A stretch of 64,000 nt of DNA, from contig CAJUQV010000017.1 in NCBI GenBank assembly GCA_910588335.1, positions 6,004 through 70,003 on the forward strand, written 5' to 3'. The notes under the pieces were generated by a model. That model searched no databases. It was given only the letters and a program-made list of their open reading frames with translations, and was not told where the DNA came from. This document shows positions 49,726-59,264 of this stretch, one piece after another. Numbering within the stretch: the first letter of the stretch is position 1; the number at the start of each line of letters is the position of its first letter. The DNA is from an uncultured Ruminiclostridium sp. GTDB taxonomy: Bacteria; Bacillota; Clostridia; Oscillospirales; Ruminococcaceae. The position numbers and the translations under genes were made by a program.

Positions 49726-51540
49726 TTACTCGTCAAGCTTCAATACCGCCATAAACGCCTCCTGCGGCACGGAAACCGTTCCTAACTGGCGCATGCGCTT
49801 CTTGCCCTCCTTCTGCTTTTCCAGCAGTTTCTTTTTTCTCGTAATATCTCCGCCGTAGCATTTGGCGAGAACGTCCTTCCGCAGCGCCTTTATAGTCTCC
49901 CGCGCAATTATTTTCCCTCCGATGGCCGCCTGAATGGGTACCTCGAAAAGCTGGCGAGGTATATTTTCCTTCAGCTTTTCCGTAATCCGTCTTGCTCTCG
50001 GATAAGCCTTGTCCGTGTGTACAATAAAAGAAAGCGCGTCCACCACGTCGCCGTTTAAAAGAATATCAAGCTTGACCAGCTTTGACGGAGCAAATCCGAT
50101 TATTTCATAGTCATAGCTTGCGTAGCCTCTTGAACGGGATTTCAGCGCGTCGAAGAAATCGTATACTATTTCGTTAAGGGGCAGCTCGTAGTGAATGTCC
50201 ACCCTCTTTTCGTCCAGGTACTTCATATCCTTGAACACTCCGCGCCTGTCCTGACACAGCTCCATAATACTGCCCACAAATTCGGATGGAGAAAATATAT
50301 GGGCGCAGACCATAGGTTCCTCGGCAAGCTGTATCTCCGCCGTGTCGGGATAATTGGTGGGATTGTCTATCAGCATAATTTCGCCGTTTGTTTTGGTTAT
50401 GCGGTATACTACCGACGGAGCGGTGGTGATAAGATCCAAATTATATTCTCTTTCCAGTCTTTCCTGTATTATATCCATATGGAGCAGTCCCAAAAATCCG
50501 CACCTGAAACCGAATCCCAAAGCTATCGAGGTTTCGGGGTCGAAGGACAGCGACGCGTCGTTAAGCCGAAGCTTTTCAAGAGCGTCTCTAAGATCGCCGT
50601 ATTTTGAACCGTCCGCCGGATAAATTCCGCTGAACACCATGGGGTTGACATTGCGATATCCTGCCAAAGGCTCCTCCGCGGGATCGTCGGCAAGAGTAAC
50701 GGTATCGCCAACCTTTGTGTCGCCTATTGATTTTATCGAAGCGGCAATATAACCTACTTCCCCCGCTCTGAGTTCTTCCGCCGCGATAAGCCCGGTGGCT
50801 CCCATATATCCGATTTCCGTAACAAGAAATTCCGCGCCGGTGGCCATCATGCGTATCTTGTCCCCAAGCCGCACGGTACCCTCTTTTACCCTTATATGAA
50901 CTATTACCCCCTTGTAAGCGTCGTAATAGCTGTCGAAAATAAGCGCCTTAAGCTTCGCTTCCTTGTCGCCCTTAGGAGGAGGAACGCACTTGACTATCTG
51001 CTCCAGAACAGCCTCTATATTTATTCCCATTTTCGCGGAAATGCAGGGAGCGTCGTCGGCGGGTATCCCGATAACGCTCTCTATCTCCTCTTTAGCTTCG
51101 TCGGGACGAGCGGATGGCAGATCTATCTTGTTTATTACGGGTACGACCTCCAGATCCTGTTCAATTGCCAGATAGGTATTCGCCAACGTCTGCGCCTCAA
51201 TCCCCTGTGACGCGTCCACTATGAGTATTGCGCCCTCGCAGGCGTTTAGCGAACGCGAAACCTCATAGTTAAAGTCAACGTGACCGGGCGTGTCTATAAG
51301 GTTAAAGGTATAGTCAATGCCATCCTTTGCCTTATAGCTTAATCTTACCGCTCTCGCCTTTATGGTAATCCCTCTTTCCCGCTCCAGCTCCATATTGTCG
51401 AGCAGCTGTTCCTCCATATCACGGTGAGCCACGGTTTTGGTAAGCTCCAGTATACGATCGGCGAGAGTGGATTTTCCGTGATCAATATGTGCTATTATAC
51501 AGAAATTTCTGATATTGTCCGGGTAACTGCCAAGTTCCAT
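49726..51540 (-). CDS. lepA: Elongation factor 4 (LepA)
   Basis: This 604-aa ribosomal GTPase has G1 AHIDHGKSTLADR, RGITIKARA, DTPGHVDF, NKIDLPSARP, then EF-G-like domains II, III and V and the LepA-specific C-terminal domain (KCYGGDITRKKKLLEKQKEGKKRM, split here for description as KCYGGDITRKKKLLEKQ and EGKKRM). It back-translocates ribosomes and helps under ionic stress. Full family length. Starts after GAAAGGAAAG. Confidence 0.97.
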   Translation of the reverse strand: MELGSYPDNIRNFCIIAHIDHGKSTLADRILELTKTVAHRDMEEQLLDNMELERERGITIKARAVRLSYKAKDGIDYTFNLIDTPGHVDFNYEVSRSLNACEGAILIVDASQGIEAQTLANTYLAIEQDLEVVPVINKIDLPSARPDEAKEEIESVIGIPADDAPCISAKMGINIEAVLEQIVKCVPPPKGDKEAKLKALIFDSYYDAYKGVIVHIRVKEGTVRLGDKIRMMATGAEFLVTEIGYMGATGLIAAEELRAGEVGYIAASIKSIGDTKVGDTVTLADDPAEEPLAGYRNVNPMVFSGIYPADGSKYGDLRDALEKLRLNDASLSFDPETSIALGFGFRCGFLGLLHMDIIQERLEREYNLDLITTAPSVVYRITKTNGEIMLIDNPTNYPDTAEIQLAEEPMVCAHIFSPSEFVGSIMELCQDRRGVFKDMKYLDEKRVDIHYELPLNEIVYDFFDALKSRSRGYASYDYEIIGFAPSKLVKLDILLNGDVVDALSFIVHTDKAYPRARRITEKLKENIPRQLFEVPIQAAIGGKIIARETIKALRKDVLAKCYGGDITRKKKLLEKQKEGKKRMRQLGTVSVPQEAFMAVLKLDE

Positions 51541-51580
51541 TATTTTGTCTTTCCTTTCTCTTGAAGAAAAATAAAATCAA

Positions 51581-52066
51581 TTACTGCCCCCTTACTCCCG
51601 AAATGTGTATAAGCCTTGCCGCTTCATATTCATAGGTATTAAGAGGACGGTCAAAAGCGTCGTTCGTATGAGCGGCCAAAAGGATACTGCGCGGGGTTGG
51701 AAACAATATTATTCTTGTTATTATAAGTGTGTGAGCGAAGCTTATTCCGTCAAAGGAAAGCTGAATCACATCACCCGTCTGGGCCAGAGCGAGGGGAAGC
51801 TCTTTTCCGTAAGGCCCGTTTCCCTCATTGGTGGTGAGAAAATTGTAAAAGTACTGAACACCGGTCCATGCGGCGCTTCGGTCGTCGGGACTGATATAGT
51901 ACCAGCCGAAATCGGGTGTATAATTCATAACTCCGCTTCCCGCATAAAGGCATTGGGATACAAAATTAGTGCAGTCTCCGCCTATTTCGTCGAAAATGTA
52001 ATATTCGGGATTTCTTGAAAACGCCCATTCTCTGGCGTAGGCAACGGCTTTTTCACGGTCATACAC
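51581..52066 (-). CDS. Putative amidase-domain protein (Amidase_6 type)
   Basis: 161 aa from GTG 52066, eight bases after GGAGGA; the longer frame to 52150 lacks a ribosome site. It begins YDREKAVAYAREWA and contains the catalytic-Cys segment GGDCTNFVSQCLYAGSG, then WYYISPDDRSAAWTGVQYF and a His in ISFAHTLIITRI. This is the papain-like layout of Gram-positive amidase domains linked to peptidoglycan or peptide cleavage. No signal peptide, so likely cytosolic or released by another path. Upstream of lepA in the same direction (40 bp). Confidence 0.8.
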   Translation of the reverse strand: MYDREKAVAYAREWAFSRNPEYYIFDEIGGDCTNFVSQCLYAGSGVMNYTPDFGWYYISPDDRSAAWTGVQYFYNFLTTNEGNGPYGKELPLALAQTGDVIQLSFDGISFAHTLIITRIILFPTPRSILLAAHTNDAFDRPLNTYEYEAARLIHISGVRGQ

Positions 52067-52153
52067 GTCAAATTTCCTCCATATCTTTTTTATAAAATAT
52101 ATGGAAAAAAATTTATAATTATTCAGAAAGCATGTACGCCATTTATACAATGT

Positions 52154-52432
52154 TCAGCCGTTCCTATCAGATTCTTTCATATCGTCCTTAACCCGCTTAT
52201 ATTCGCTGCTTAGATAATCGTTTATATCGTACAGCGACTGTTCGTTCATAGGAAACTCCTTTTCGGTTATGTCCTCCGCCAGTTCAAAGCAAATATCCTC
52301 AGGCCAATAATACACTTTGATATTCTCTCCGCCCTCGGCGATAAAGCGAAACTCGTCCCTGCTCCCTTTAAATGTATTTTTGGATAAAAAATAGTCAAGA
52401 CCCGGAAGGTCCCATATTCCGTATTTAAGCAT
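52154..52432 (-). CDS. Hypothetical protein, 92 aa
   Basis: A 92-aa acidic protein beginning MLKYGIWDLPGLDYF, behind a GGGAG site. No membrane span or motif I know; the second half is helix-forming and ends in charged residues. Probably co-transcribed with the amidase gene, whose start lies 87 bp downstream. Function unknown. Confidence 0.6.
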   Translation of the reverse strand: MLKYGIWDLPGLDYFLSKNTFKGSRDEFRFIAEGGENIKVYYWPEDICFELAEDITEKEFPMNEQSLYDINDYLSSEYKRVKDDMKESDRNG

Positions 52433-52462
52433 TATAATTCTCCCGTTAAGCCGATACCCGTC

Positions 52463-52500
52463 TACACAAGATATTGTACGCGCTTTTTCGGCAAATTTTA
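52463..52500. repeat. R2 end fragment
   Basis: CACAAGATATTGTACGCG then CTTTTTCGGCAAATTTT matches one end of the R2 element. Confidence 0.45.
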
Positions 52501-52696
52501 TAATTTATTTACCAATTAAAAGATAAAATGTTCTCAGACATTAAAATGATAATTTCCTCTTTCCGCAGCCTGAGGTTATTATATCATAAAACAGCTTGGA
52601 CTGCAAGTAGCAGCGGATAATTTTTCCTTATTACGCTGACGTTAATGTTCACAAAAACGCTTCCGAAAATGCTTTTAAAATAAAAACTTTACATTC

Positions 52697-52725
52697 TTGA
52701 CTTTTTTTGTTTTTTTTGTTATAAT
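52697..52725 (+). promoter_or_regulatory. Promoter and leader of the hybrid kinase gene
   Basis: TTGACT (52697-52702), 17 T-rich bp, TATAAT (52720-52725). The leader of about 185 nt to the ATG contains TCGGAAT/ATTCCGA and GCCG-type stems and may be structured. No known riboswitch motif was recognised. Confidence 0.7.
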
Positions 52726-52915
52726 TTTTATTTGTAAACTTAATTCATATTATTTATTTATATAACCGCTGCCGGATATTTCTCTTTTTTACAGGCGGCG
52801 TGTTCCACTTTTCTGTTCGGCGGGGATTTTCCCCAATTTTAACCTCGGAATTGCAGTGCGATTCCGACAGCTTGCCAAAGCTACGCTCGAATGTAAATAA
52901 TACGGAGGAACGGTT

Positions 52916-55900
52916 ATGTATCAGTGCAATGTTCGGTTTTACATTGTCGGATTAAAGGAAAGCGGCGTTAAAGAAATAATTATGTCAATGCCGCCTATGG
53001 AAAATTTTTCACATTACTTTGTTGAGGGAGATACGGCGGATAAAGCGATTGCTGCGGGTTCGGACGTTATTTTTGCTTATGTCGGCCCCTTCGGCGCTAA
53101 GAAAACTCTTTCCGCGCTGACAAGGTACAAGGGGGAAAATTCGGAACTTATTCTGTTTTCCGATGAAACGGACATCAGTGATTTGGAAGAATACTTTGAA
53201 TACATAAACGATATATGGCGTCTTCCCATGACCGAAAGTGAGATAAGATTCCGTTTTTTGAGATGGCAGCTTAATTATAAGACAAGCAAGGATTATTGGG
53301 AAAACAGTCAGCTTTTTGACGCGGCTATCAACAATACGCCAAATCTTGTGTGGTTCAAAAGCAAGACCGGAATACACGAAAAAGTAAACGACAGTTTTTG
53401 CCGCACCGTAAACAAGACAAAAAAACAGGTGGAGGGACGAGGACACGCCTATATATGGAATGTGGAGCATGACGACCCGGCCTGTATAGAATCCGAAATG
53501 GAGGTAATGAGGACAAGAAAGACCTGCGTTGCCGAAGAAACGGTTAAAACGGGCAACAGTACAATGCTGCTTACCACATATAAATCCCCGCTGTACGATC
53601 TGGACGGCAGCGTTATGGGTACTGTCGGAGTGGGAATAGATATAACACAGGAGCGCAAATATGAGATTGACCTTGAAGGAAAGAATCTTACTCTGGAAAC
53701 ACTGTTTATGTCTTTGAACTGCGGAATAATGTGTCATTCTCTGGACGGTTCCCGAATAATAAGCATAAACCCCGCTGCCCTTAAAATTTTAGGATATGAG
53801 AGTACGGCGGATATGCTGGCAAAAGGATTTAATATGATTGCGCCGTCCGTAATCGAAGAGGACAAGAAAAAGCTTCGTGAAAGCATAGCAAAGCTGGAAA
53901 AAGAAGGCGACAGCATAGGTGTGGAATATCGCGTCAAACATGAAAACGGCAATATTCTGCATGTAATGGGCAATGTCAAGCTTATAAAAAAGAACGGCGA
54001 ACTGCTTTATCAGCGCTTTCTGCTTGATAATACCGCAAACAAGATAAAGGAAGACAAATTACTCGAGGACGCCAAAAAGCGTCAGGCGGAGCTGGTTAAG
54101 GCGCTGAGTACGGACTTTAATCTTGTGTGTTACTTTGATATACAGACGGGACGCGGCAGTCTCCTTCGTGTGGACGATACTCATAATCACTCCTTGGACG
54201 AAATATTCGGAAACGAAATTTTCCTTAAACAAAGCATGGATACTTATATAAACAGTTATGTCCACGAGGAAGACAAGGAGCTTATGCGTCAGGCGGTGGA
54301 TGCGGAGCGGATAAAAAGCGCGCTTGAGGAAAAAAAGCTTTTTCATGTCAATTACCGTACTTATAATGACGGAGAAATCATCTACTATCAGATGAAGGTC
54401 GTGCGCATAGGCAGCTGGAGTCACAGCGTTTCCAAGGATATTGTTATCGGATTCAGAAGCATTGACGAAGAGGTGCGCAGCGATATGGAGCAAAAAGCAT
54501 TGCTTCAGAATGCGCTGATGCAGGCTAACCGAGCAAGCAAGGCAAAAAGCGTATTTCTTTCCAATATGTCTCACGATATACGCACTCCGATGAACGCTAT
54601 AGTAGGTTTTACCACTTTGGCGATAACGCATATAAACAATAAGGAACAGGTAGAAGAGTATCTGAAAAAAATAATGACTTCGGGAAACCACCTTCTGAGT
54701 CTTATAAACGACGTTCTGGATATGAGCCGAATCGAGAGCGGAAAAATGCACCTTGACGAAAAACACTGCAGTCTTCCCGAAGTGCTTCACGGTCTTAGGA
54801 ACATACTTCATGCGGATATTGCCGCAAAACAACTGGAGTTGTATATTGACGCGGTAGATGTTTTTGACGAGGAAATATTATGTGATAAGCTGAGGCTTAA
54901 CCAAGTACTGTTGAATCTTCTCAGCAATGCCGTCAAGTATACTCCCGCCGGTGGTATAGTAAGCCTTCGCATTGTAGAAAAACAGAGTGTTGATTCCGGC
55001 TGTGCAAACTACGAATTCCATATAAAAGATACGGGTATAGGCATGAGCAGGGAATTTGTTGACCACATATTTGAACCGTTTGAAAGAGAAAGGAACTCCA
55101 CAATAAGCGGCATACAAGGCACCGGTCTTGGAATGGCCATTACCAAAAATATTGTGGATATGATGAACGGTAATATAACAATCAAAAGCGAGCAGGGAGT
55201 GGGAACCGATGTAACCGTTTCCTTTACTTTCCGTATTGATTCGGATATCAAGCTGTCTCCGGTAATAGACGAACTTAAAAACTGCCGCGCATTGGTGGTG
55301 GATGATGACTTCAACACTTGCGACAGCGTTTCGGGAATGCTTCAGCAGATCGGTATGCGTCCGGACTGGACACTTTCGGGAAAAGAAGCTGTTCTTCGCA
55401 CAAAGCAGGCGGTAAGTCATAACGATAATTACAGCGTTTACATAATCGACTGGCTGCTGCCGGATATGAACGGCATAGAAGTGACCAGAAGGATAAGGAA
55501 GGAAACGGGCGAGGACGTTCCGGTTATCGTTCTGACCGCTTATGACTGGTCAGATATTGAAGAAGAAGCCAAAGAGGCGGGGGTTACAGCTTTCTGCGAA
55601 AAGCCTTTGTTTATGTCGGAACTCAGCACTTGTCTGAGAGCCGTGGTTTCCTCCGATCTTAAGGAAGAAAAAGAAAATAAGACGGAGAGAAAGATAAGAG
55701 AAGGACGCATTTTGCTTACCGAGGACAATCCTTTGAATCAGGAGATAGCCGCGGCTATATTGTCAGAAGCCGGGTTTGAGGTTGACATAGCCGAAAACGG
55801 AAGTATTGCCGTAGATACAATTTCCAAAGCGAAAGCCGGATATTACCGGATTGTTTTGATGGATATACAGATGCCGGTTATGAATGGATATGAGGCGGCT

Positions 55901-56077
55901 AAAGAGATACGAAAGCTTAAAGATAAGAAAAAAGCTGCCATTCCCATTATCGCAATGACAGCAAACGCTTTTGACGAGGATAAACAGGAGGCTTTGGACA
56001 GCGGAATGAATGGTCATATTGCAAAACCTATTGATGTGGATAAGCTGTTCGGAGCACTGGACGAAATTTTAGAATAG
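52916..56077 (+). CDS. Soluble hybrid sensor histidine kinase with two receiver domains
   Basis: The 1053-aa protein has no membrane span. Order: N-terminal region of about 130 aa with a receiver-like pattern lacking clear phosphoacceptor context; a PAS domain (about 135-250, NNTPNLVWFKSKTG); a second PAS (about 255-385, ISINPAALKILGYES); a third PAS-like region (about 390-520); HisKA with H553 in MSHDIRTPMNA; HATPase_c (LLNLLSNAVKYTP, GIQGTGLGMAI). REC1 follows with D845 (IIDWLLPDMNG), then REC2 with D983 (LMDIQMPVMNG). PAS inputs suggest redox, light or ligand sensing in the cytosol. No partner output gene is adjacent; output may be protein-protein phosphotransfer. Start after ACGGAGGAACGG. 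Confidence 0.93.
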   Translation: MYQCNVRFYIVGLKESGVKEIIMSMPPMENFSHYFVEGDTADKAIAAGSDVIFAYVGPFGAKKTLSALTRYKGENSELILFSDETDISDLEEYFEYINDIWRLPMTESEIRFRFLRWQLNYKTSKDYWENSQLFDAAINNTPNLVWFKSKTGIHEKVNDSFCRTVNKTKKQVEGRGHAYIWNVEHDDPACIESEMEVMRTRKTCVAEETVKTGNSTMLLTTYKSPLYDLDGSVMGTVGVGIDITQERKYEIDLEGKNLTLETLFMSLNCGIMCHSLDGSRIISINPAALKILGYESTADMLAKGFNMIAPSVIEEDKKKLRESIAKLEKEGDSIGVEYRVKHENGNILHVMGNVKLIKKNGELLYQRFLLDNTANKIKEDKLLEDAKKRQAELVKALSTDFNLVCYFDIQTGRGSLLRVDDTHNHSLDEIFGNEIFLKQSMDTYINSYVHEEDKELMRQAVDAERIKSALEEKKLFHVNYRTYNDGEIIYYQMKVVRIGSWSHSVSKDIVIGFRSIDEEVRSDMEQKALLQNALMQANRASKAKSVFLSNMSHDIRTPMNAIVGFTTLAITHINNKEQVEEYLKKIMTSGNHLLSLINDVLDMSRIESGKMHLDEKHCSLPEVLHGLRNILHADIAAKQLELYIDAVDVFDEEILCDKLRLNQVLLNLLSNAVKYTPAGGIVSLRIVEKQSVDSGCANYEFHIKDTGIGMSREFVDHIFEPFERERNSTISGIQGTGLGMAITKNIVDMMNGNITIKSEQGVGTDVTVSFTFRIDSDIKLSPVIDELKNCRALVVDDDFNTCDSVSGMLQQIGMRPDWTLSGKEAVLRTKQAVSHNDNYSVYIIDWLLPDMNGIEVTRRIRKETGEDVPVIVLTAYDWSDIEEEAKEAGVTAFCEKPLFMSELSTCLRAVVSSDLKEEKENKTERKIREGRILLTEDNPLNQEIAAAILSEAGFEVDIAENGSIAVDTISKAKAGYYRIVLMDIQMPVMNGYEAAKEIRKLKDKKKAAIPIIAMTANAFDEDKQEALDSGMNGHIAKPIDVDKLFGALDEILE

Positions 56078-56143
56078 TGATTTCATAAAAGTTTTTTTAA
56101 AAATAAGCAAAAGTAAATTTGCAAAGCCCCTTGTAAATAAAAG

Positions 56144-56238
56144 CGGACAAGGCGTACCTATTCTTTGTTAATCCATCCTGACGGAGTTGACCCGATTCAG
56201 AGGATTTTCAGCTTATTCGGCGCGTGTTGTCCGTTTTT
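56144..56238 (+). other. Structured 3' region with terminator-like closing stem
   Basis: CGGACAA (56144-56150) pairs with TTGTCCG (56227-56233) followed by five T residues, enclosing a 76-nt loop. It lies between the hybrid kinase stop and GH74's 3' end. It may be the kinase gene's terminator or part of another repeat. Confidence 0.35.
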
Positions 56239-56306
56239 GATTTTTAAATTTGTGGATACCAATCAGATAAAATAGGGTATGATATGTTAAAAACATCCGG
56301 TGAACC

Positions 56307-56350
56307 TGTTTTCACAAGATATTGCTCACATCTTTTCGGCAAATTATGTG
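56307..56350. repeat. R2 end fragment
   Basis: TGTTTTCACAAGATATTG then CTTTTCGGCAAATTATG resembles the R2 end motif. Confidence 0.5.
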
Positions 56351-56371
56351 AAGCAGATTCAGATAAAATAA

Positions 56372-56413
56372 AAAGTCCTCCCCTTTGGATTTGTTTCCTA
56401 AGAGAAGGACTTT
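56372..56413 (-). terminator. Terminator of the GH74 gene
   Basis: AAAGTCCT (56372-56379) pairs with AGGACTTT (56406-56413), and on the minus strand TTATTTT follows. Confidence 0.6.
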
Positions 56414-56462
56414 ATTATTTAATGTTTTTTGCAAAATTCTTTTCAGCGCCGTGTTATTTTGA

Positions 56463-58679
56463 TTATTTTCCCTTAAGGTCACAAACAATAATTCCCAATC
56501 CCACAGTACTGATATAGCAGCGTCCGTATTCGTTAACGTCACCCTTAATAAAATGTCCGTTGCCCATACCGCCGAACTGCATCGTTCCCTGAGTTACGGG
56601 CGCCCATGTGGCTCCGCCATCCTCCGACCAATAAATTCCTATAACGTCGTCCTTTTCGGGTCTGCCCCAGATATATATTGCGTCGGGAGAGCTTTCGTCC
56701 TTGCCCTTGCCAACTCCAACGCCAAGACAAGCCGTAACGTTTTCGTTTCTGGTAAATGTTTTTCCGTGATCCTCCGATACCTGAAGCCCCATGGAGGGAA
56801 GGTAAACAACGCCTTCTCTGCCGGGCATGACGGTGATTCTTGCGGCACTGAACAGACTGAAGGTGTTCTCAAAAGTCTTTCCGCCGTCGGAGCTTACATA
56901 GAAGCCGCTTCCGCTGGTAGCGTAGACATAATCCGGGTTAACGGTGTCACATACCACATAGCTGGTAATGTGTATACCTTCACTGGTCGTCCATGTATCG
57001 CCGTTATCATCGGAATAGTAAAGGCTGATGCCGCTTTCGGGAGCCCAGAAGAAGCGCTTTCCGTCAGCCGAAACGCTTACGCTGCCTTTTCCGCTTCCCG
57101 ATTCGGGTTTGCTCTTCGCCTGCTTCCAGTTTTCGCCGCCGTCAAGGGTGTAGTAAAAGCCCACGTCGCCTCCCCCGGCTTTTACCCATACGTCGGGAGC
57201 TCCGAAAGCGGCAGCTATACTCGTTGTGGAGCCTATTCTGCTGCTGTGAACGTTTCCGTATTCAAACGGGCTTTCGTTTACAAAGCCGTCATAATCTCCG
57301 ATGCTTGTAATTATCGGGCCATCGGGTATGGTTACAAGCTCATAGGGCACCGTTTCCTCAATTCCCTTGGAATCGAAATAAAATTCCGGTGAATCGTCCC
57401 AAATATTGCTGCACCCGAATACGCCGTTACCGGAAACCACCTTAATCTTATTGGGATCAAACGGATCAATCATAAGACATCCGCACCAGTGAATGGCGTA
57501 ACCGTTCATCCAAGGGATTCCGCCGTCGGTCATGGTCATTTTCTCGTTAATGCTTTCCCATGTTTTGCCGCCGTCTGTGGATCTGAAAAACTCGTCGCCG
57601 AAGGATCCGTTTGGCTGCGCCACCCAGCGGTTTTCCGTCACCGCCACCATTCTTTGAGGATTGGTGGGGTCGACAACAACATCTCCGAAACGAGAGTTGA
57701 TGGGCTCAATGGATTCCACTGTGCCGTTGGCTATGTTAAGCCGCTTGATACCACCGTCGCCGCCGTCACCGTGAGGTCCCTCTGTTGCTCCGTAAGTGAT
57801 AAGGATATTTCCCTGTCCGTCAAGTCTCATTCTCTGAGGGTACAGGTTAGTGGGAAGACCCGAAACAGCGTTCCAGCTCGTACCGCCGTCATTGCTGACC
57901 CAAACATTGTCCTCTCCGTTTTTGGAAATAGCCGCGTATACTTTTGTGCACTCCGAACCGTTGGAGGAATCGGGGTCGACAACGATGGAGCAAATGCCGT
58001 TTCCGTTGGCGGTGTTTACTTTCGTGGCGTCGGTCAGGGATTGAAGCGTATTCCATGTTTTGCCGCCGTCGGTGCTTTTTATAAGCCCACCCGTTCTTCC
58101 GCCGACATAAATAATGTCGTTGTTAACGGGGTCTATGGCGATACGTTCACCGTTCTGTCTGCCCATGCCATTGCCATGAGCCTTTATTTTATCGGTGACG
58201 TCCACCGTTTCATAGGTTTCGCCGTAATCGTGAGAAATCATAATACAGGTTTTGCCGTTACTGAAATAAGAAGTACCCGCCAAAAGATAGATTTTGTTGG
58301 GCTCGTCGGGGTCGACGGCAAAACCGTCAATTCCCAGCAGCCCCACATCCTCTTCGGTTACATTATAAGAAATGGATTTCCATTTTCCCGCTGTTTTATC
58401 CCAGCGGTAAGCTCCGCCGACATCGGTTCTGGCGTAATACAATCCCTCCTCGGAGGTGGAGAAAACGCCGGATACAAATCCGCCGCCGCCCATTGCAAAT
58501 TGACTGTAATTCCAATTTGAGTCGGATACCGGAACGGAAGCACCGCCGACGTTATTTTTGTCGCTTACGTTTCCGTCGTTATTGTCACCGTCATTGCCCG
58601 AACAGGAGCAAAGCAGCATAACCGCTGCCATTGATCCGGCGGAAAGCTTAAGGAATTTTTGGTTAAACTTTTTTATCAT
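56463..58679 (-). CDS. Glycoside hydrolase family 74-like xyloglucanase lipoprotein
   Basis: The 738-aa product has a lipoprotein signal (LLCSC, about residue 27) and an Asp/Asn-rich linker. A two-lobe beta-propeller domain follows, with the GH74 marks MGGGGFVSGVFSTS, YYARTDVGGAYRWD, GLIKSTDGGKTWNTL-type repeats of WxxDGGxTW, and HSSRIGSTTSI. Such enzymes cut the beta-1,4-glucan backbone of xyloglucan from plant walls. The lipid anchor suggests surface use. It is far from the GH2/GH5 cluster but fits the same diet. Start after AAAGGCAAT. Catalytic Asp pair not confirmed by eye. Confidence 0.87.
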   Translation of the reverse strand: MIKKFNQKFLKLSAGSMAAVMLLCSCSGNDGDNNDGNVSDKNNVGGASVPVSDSNWNYSQFAMGGGGFVSGVFSTSEEGLYYARTDVGGAYRWDKTAGKWKSISYNVTEEDVGLLGIDGFAVDPDEPNKIYLLAGTSYFSNGKTCIMISHDYGETYETVDVTDKIKAHGNGMGRQNGERIAIDPVNNDIIYVGGRTGGLIKSTDGGKTWNTLQSLTDATKVNTANGNGICSIVVDPDSSNGSECTKVYAAISKNGEDNVWVSNDGGTSWNAVSGLPTNLYPQRMRLDGQGNILITYGATEGPHGDGGDGGIKRLNIANGTVESIEPINSRFGDVVVDPTNPQRMVAVTENRWVAQPNGSFGDEFFRSTDGGKTWESINEKMTMTDGGIPWMNGYAIHWCGCLMIDPFDPNKIKVVSGNGVFGCSNIWDDSPEFYFDSKGIEETVPYELVTIPDGPIITSIGDYDGFVNESPFEYGNVHSSRIGSTTSIAAAFGAPDVWVKAGGGDVGFYYTLDGGENWKQAKSKPESGSGKGSVSVSADGKRFFWAPESGISLYYSDDNGDTWTTSEGIHITSYVVCDTVNPDYVYATSGSGFYVSSDGGKTFENTFSLFSAARITVMPGREGVVYLPSMGLQVSEDHGKTFTRNENVTACLGVGVGKGKDESSPDAIYIWGRPEKDDVIGIYWSEDGGATWAPVTQGTMQFGGMGNGHFIKGDVNEYGRCYISTVGLGIIVCDLKGK

Positions 58680-58875
58680 GTCTTATTGCCTTTCTTGTTT
58701 TATTAAAGTAATCTCACAATTGAGAACGATTACATACATTATTATTTTACCATATAAATTGATATTTTTATATATTTGTTTAGTACAAATTTCCGGGAGA
58801 TTTTTTGGTGGTATTGTACTATCCGAAATATTTTTAAAATCAGTGCCTTGGACGCAATTTTTGATCAGATTTGCG

Positions 58876-59045
58876 ATACTATGGCTTGCTTGAAAATAAA
58901 GGAAATGGCGGATTTTTGACCCCAAATGGTTAGCTTCAAGGAAAAAAACGCAGTCAAACCGTCGTTTGACGAGGCTTTTTAACGCGGAAGATGACCGTTT
59001 GGGGGCGAAAAGACGGCGTTTCCGATTTTTCAAACAAGCCCTAAT
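58876..59045. repeat. 170-bp repeat family R1, copy B
   Basis: Near identical to 8647-8816 over the full 170 bp (scattered single-base changes only). The right end, read on the minus strand, is ATTAGGGCTTGTTTGAAAAAT. The rest of 58680-59240 shows an AT-rich GH74 upstream region and no gene. Confidence 0.85.
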
Positions 59046-59264
59046 ATTATTGGTCTTTCTCATAATCCGTTGTTGCTGAAAAAGCTTAATTCTTTGCCGC
59101 CGTATCCACAAAGTGTTACCAAAAAACAAAAACTTTCCAAGCTTGTCATAAACATATCCGTTATCGAATATATTTACTTTGAAAAAGGGCAAGTTATCCT
59201 TTTAAAATTATTGCCTTAATATGAAAGGGAGCAAGCTCCCGTGAAGGAAAGGAAAGATCGAAAT

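Noticed and set aside
52726..52915. Cyclic-di-GMP or cobalamin riboswitch upstream of the hybrid kinase
   Set aside because: Stems are visible but none of the diagnostic conserved boxes of those classes could be found by eye.
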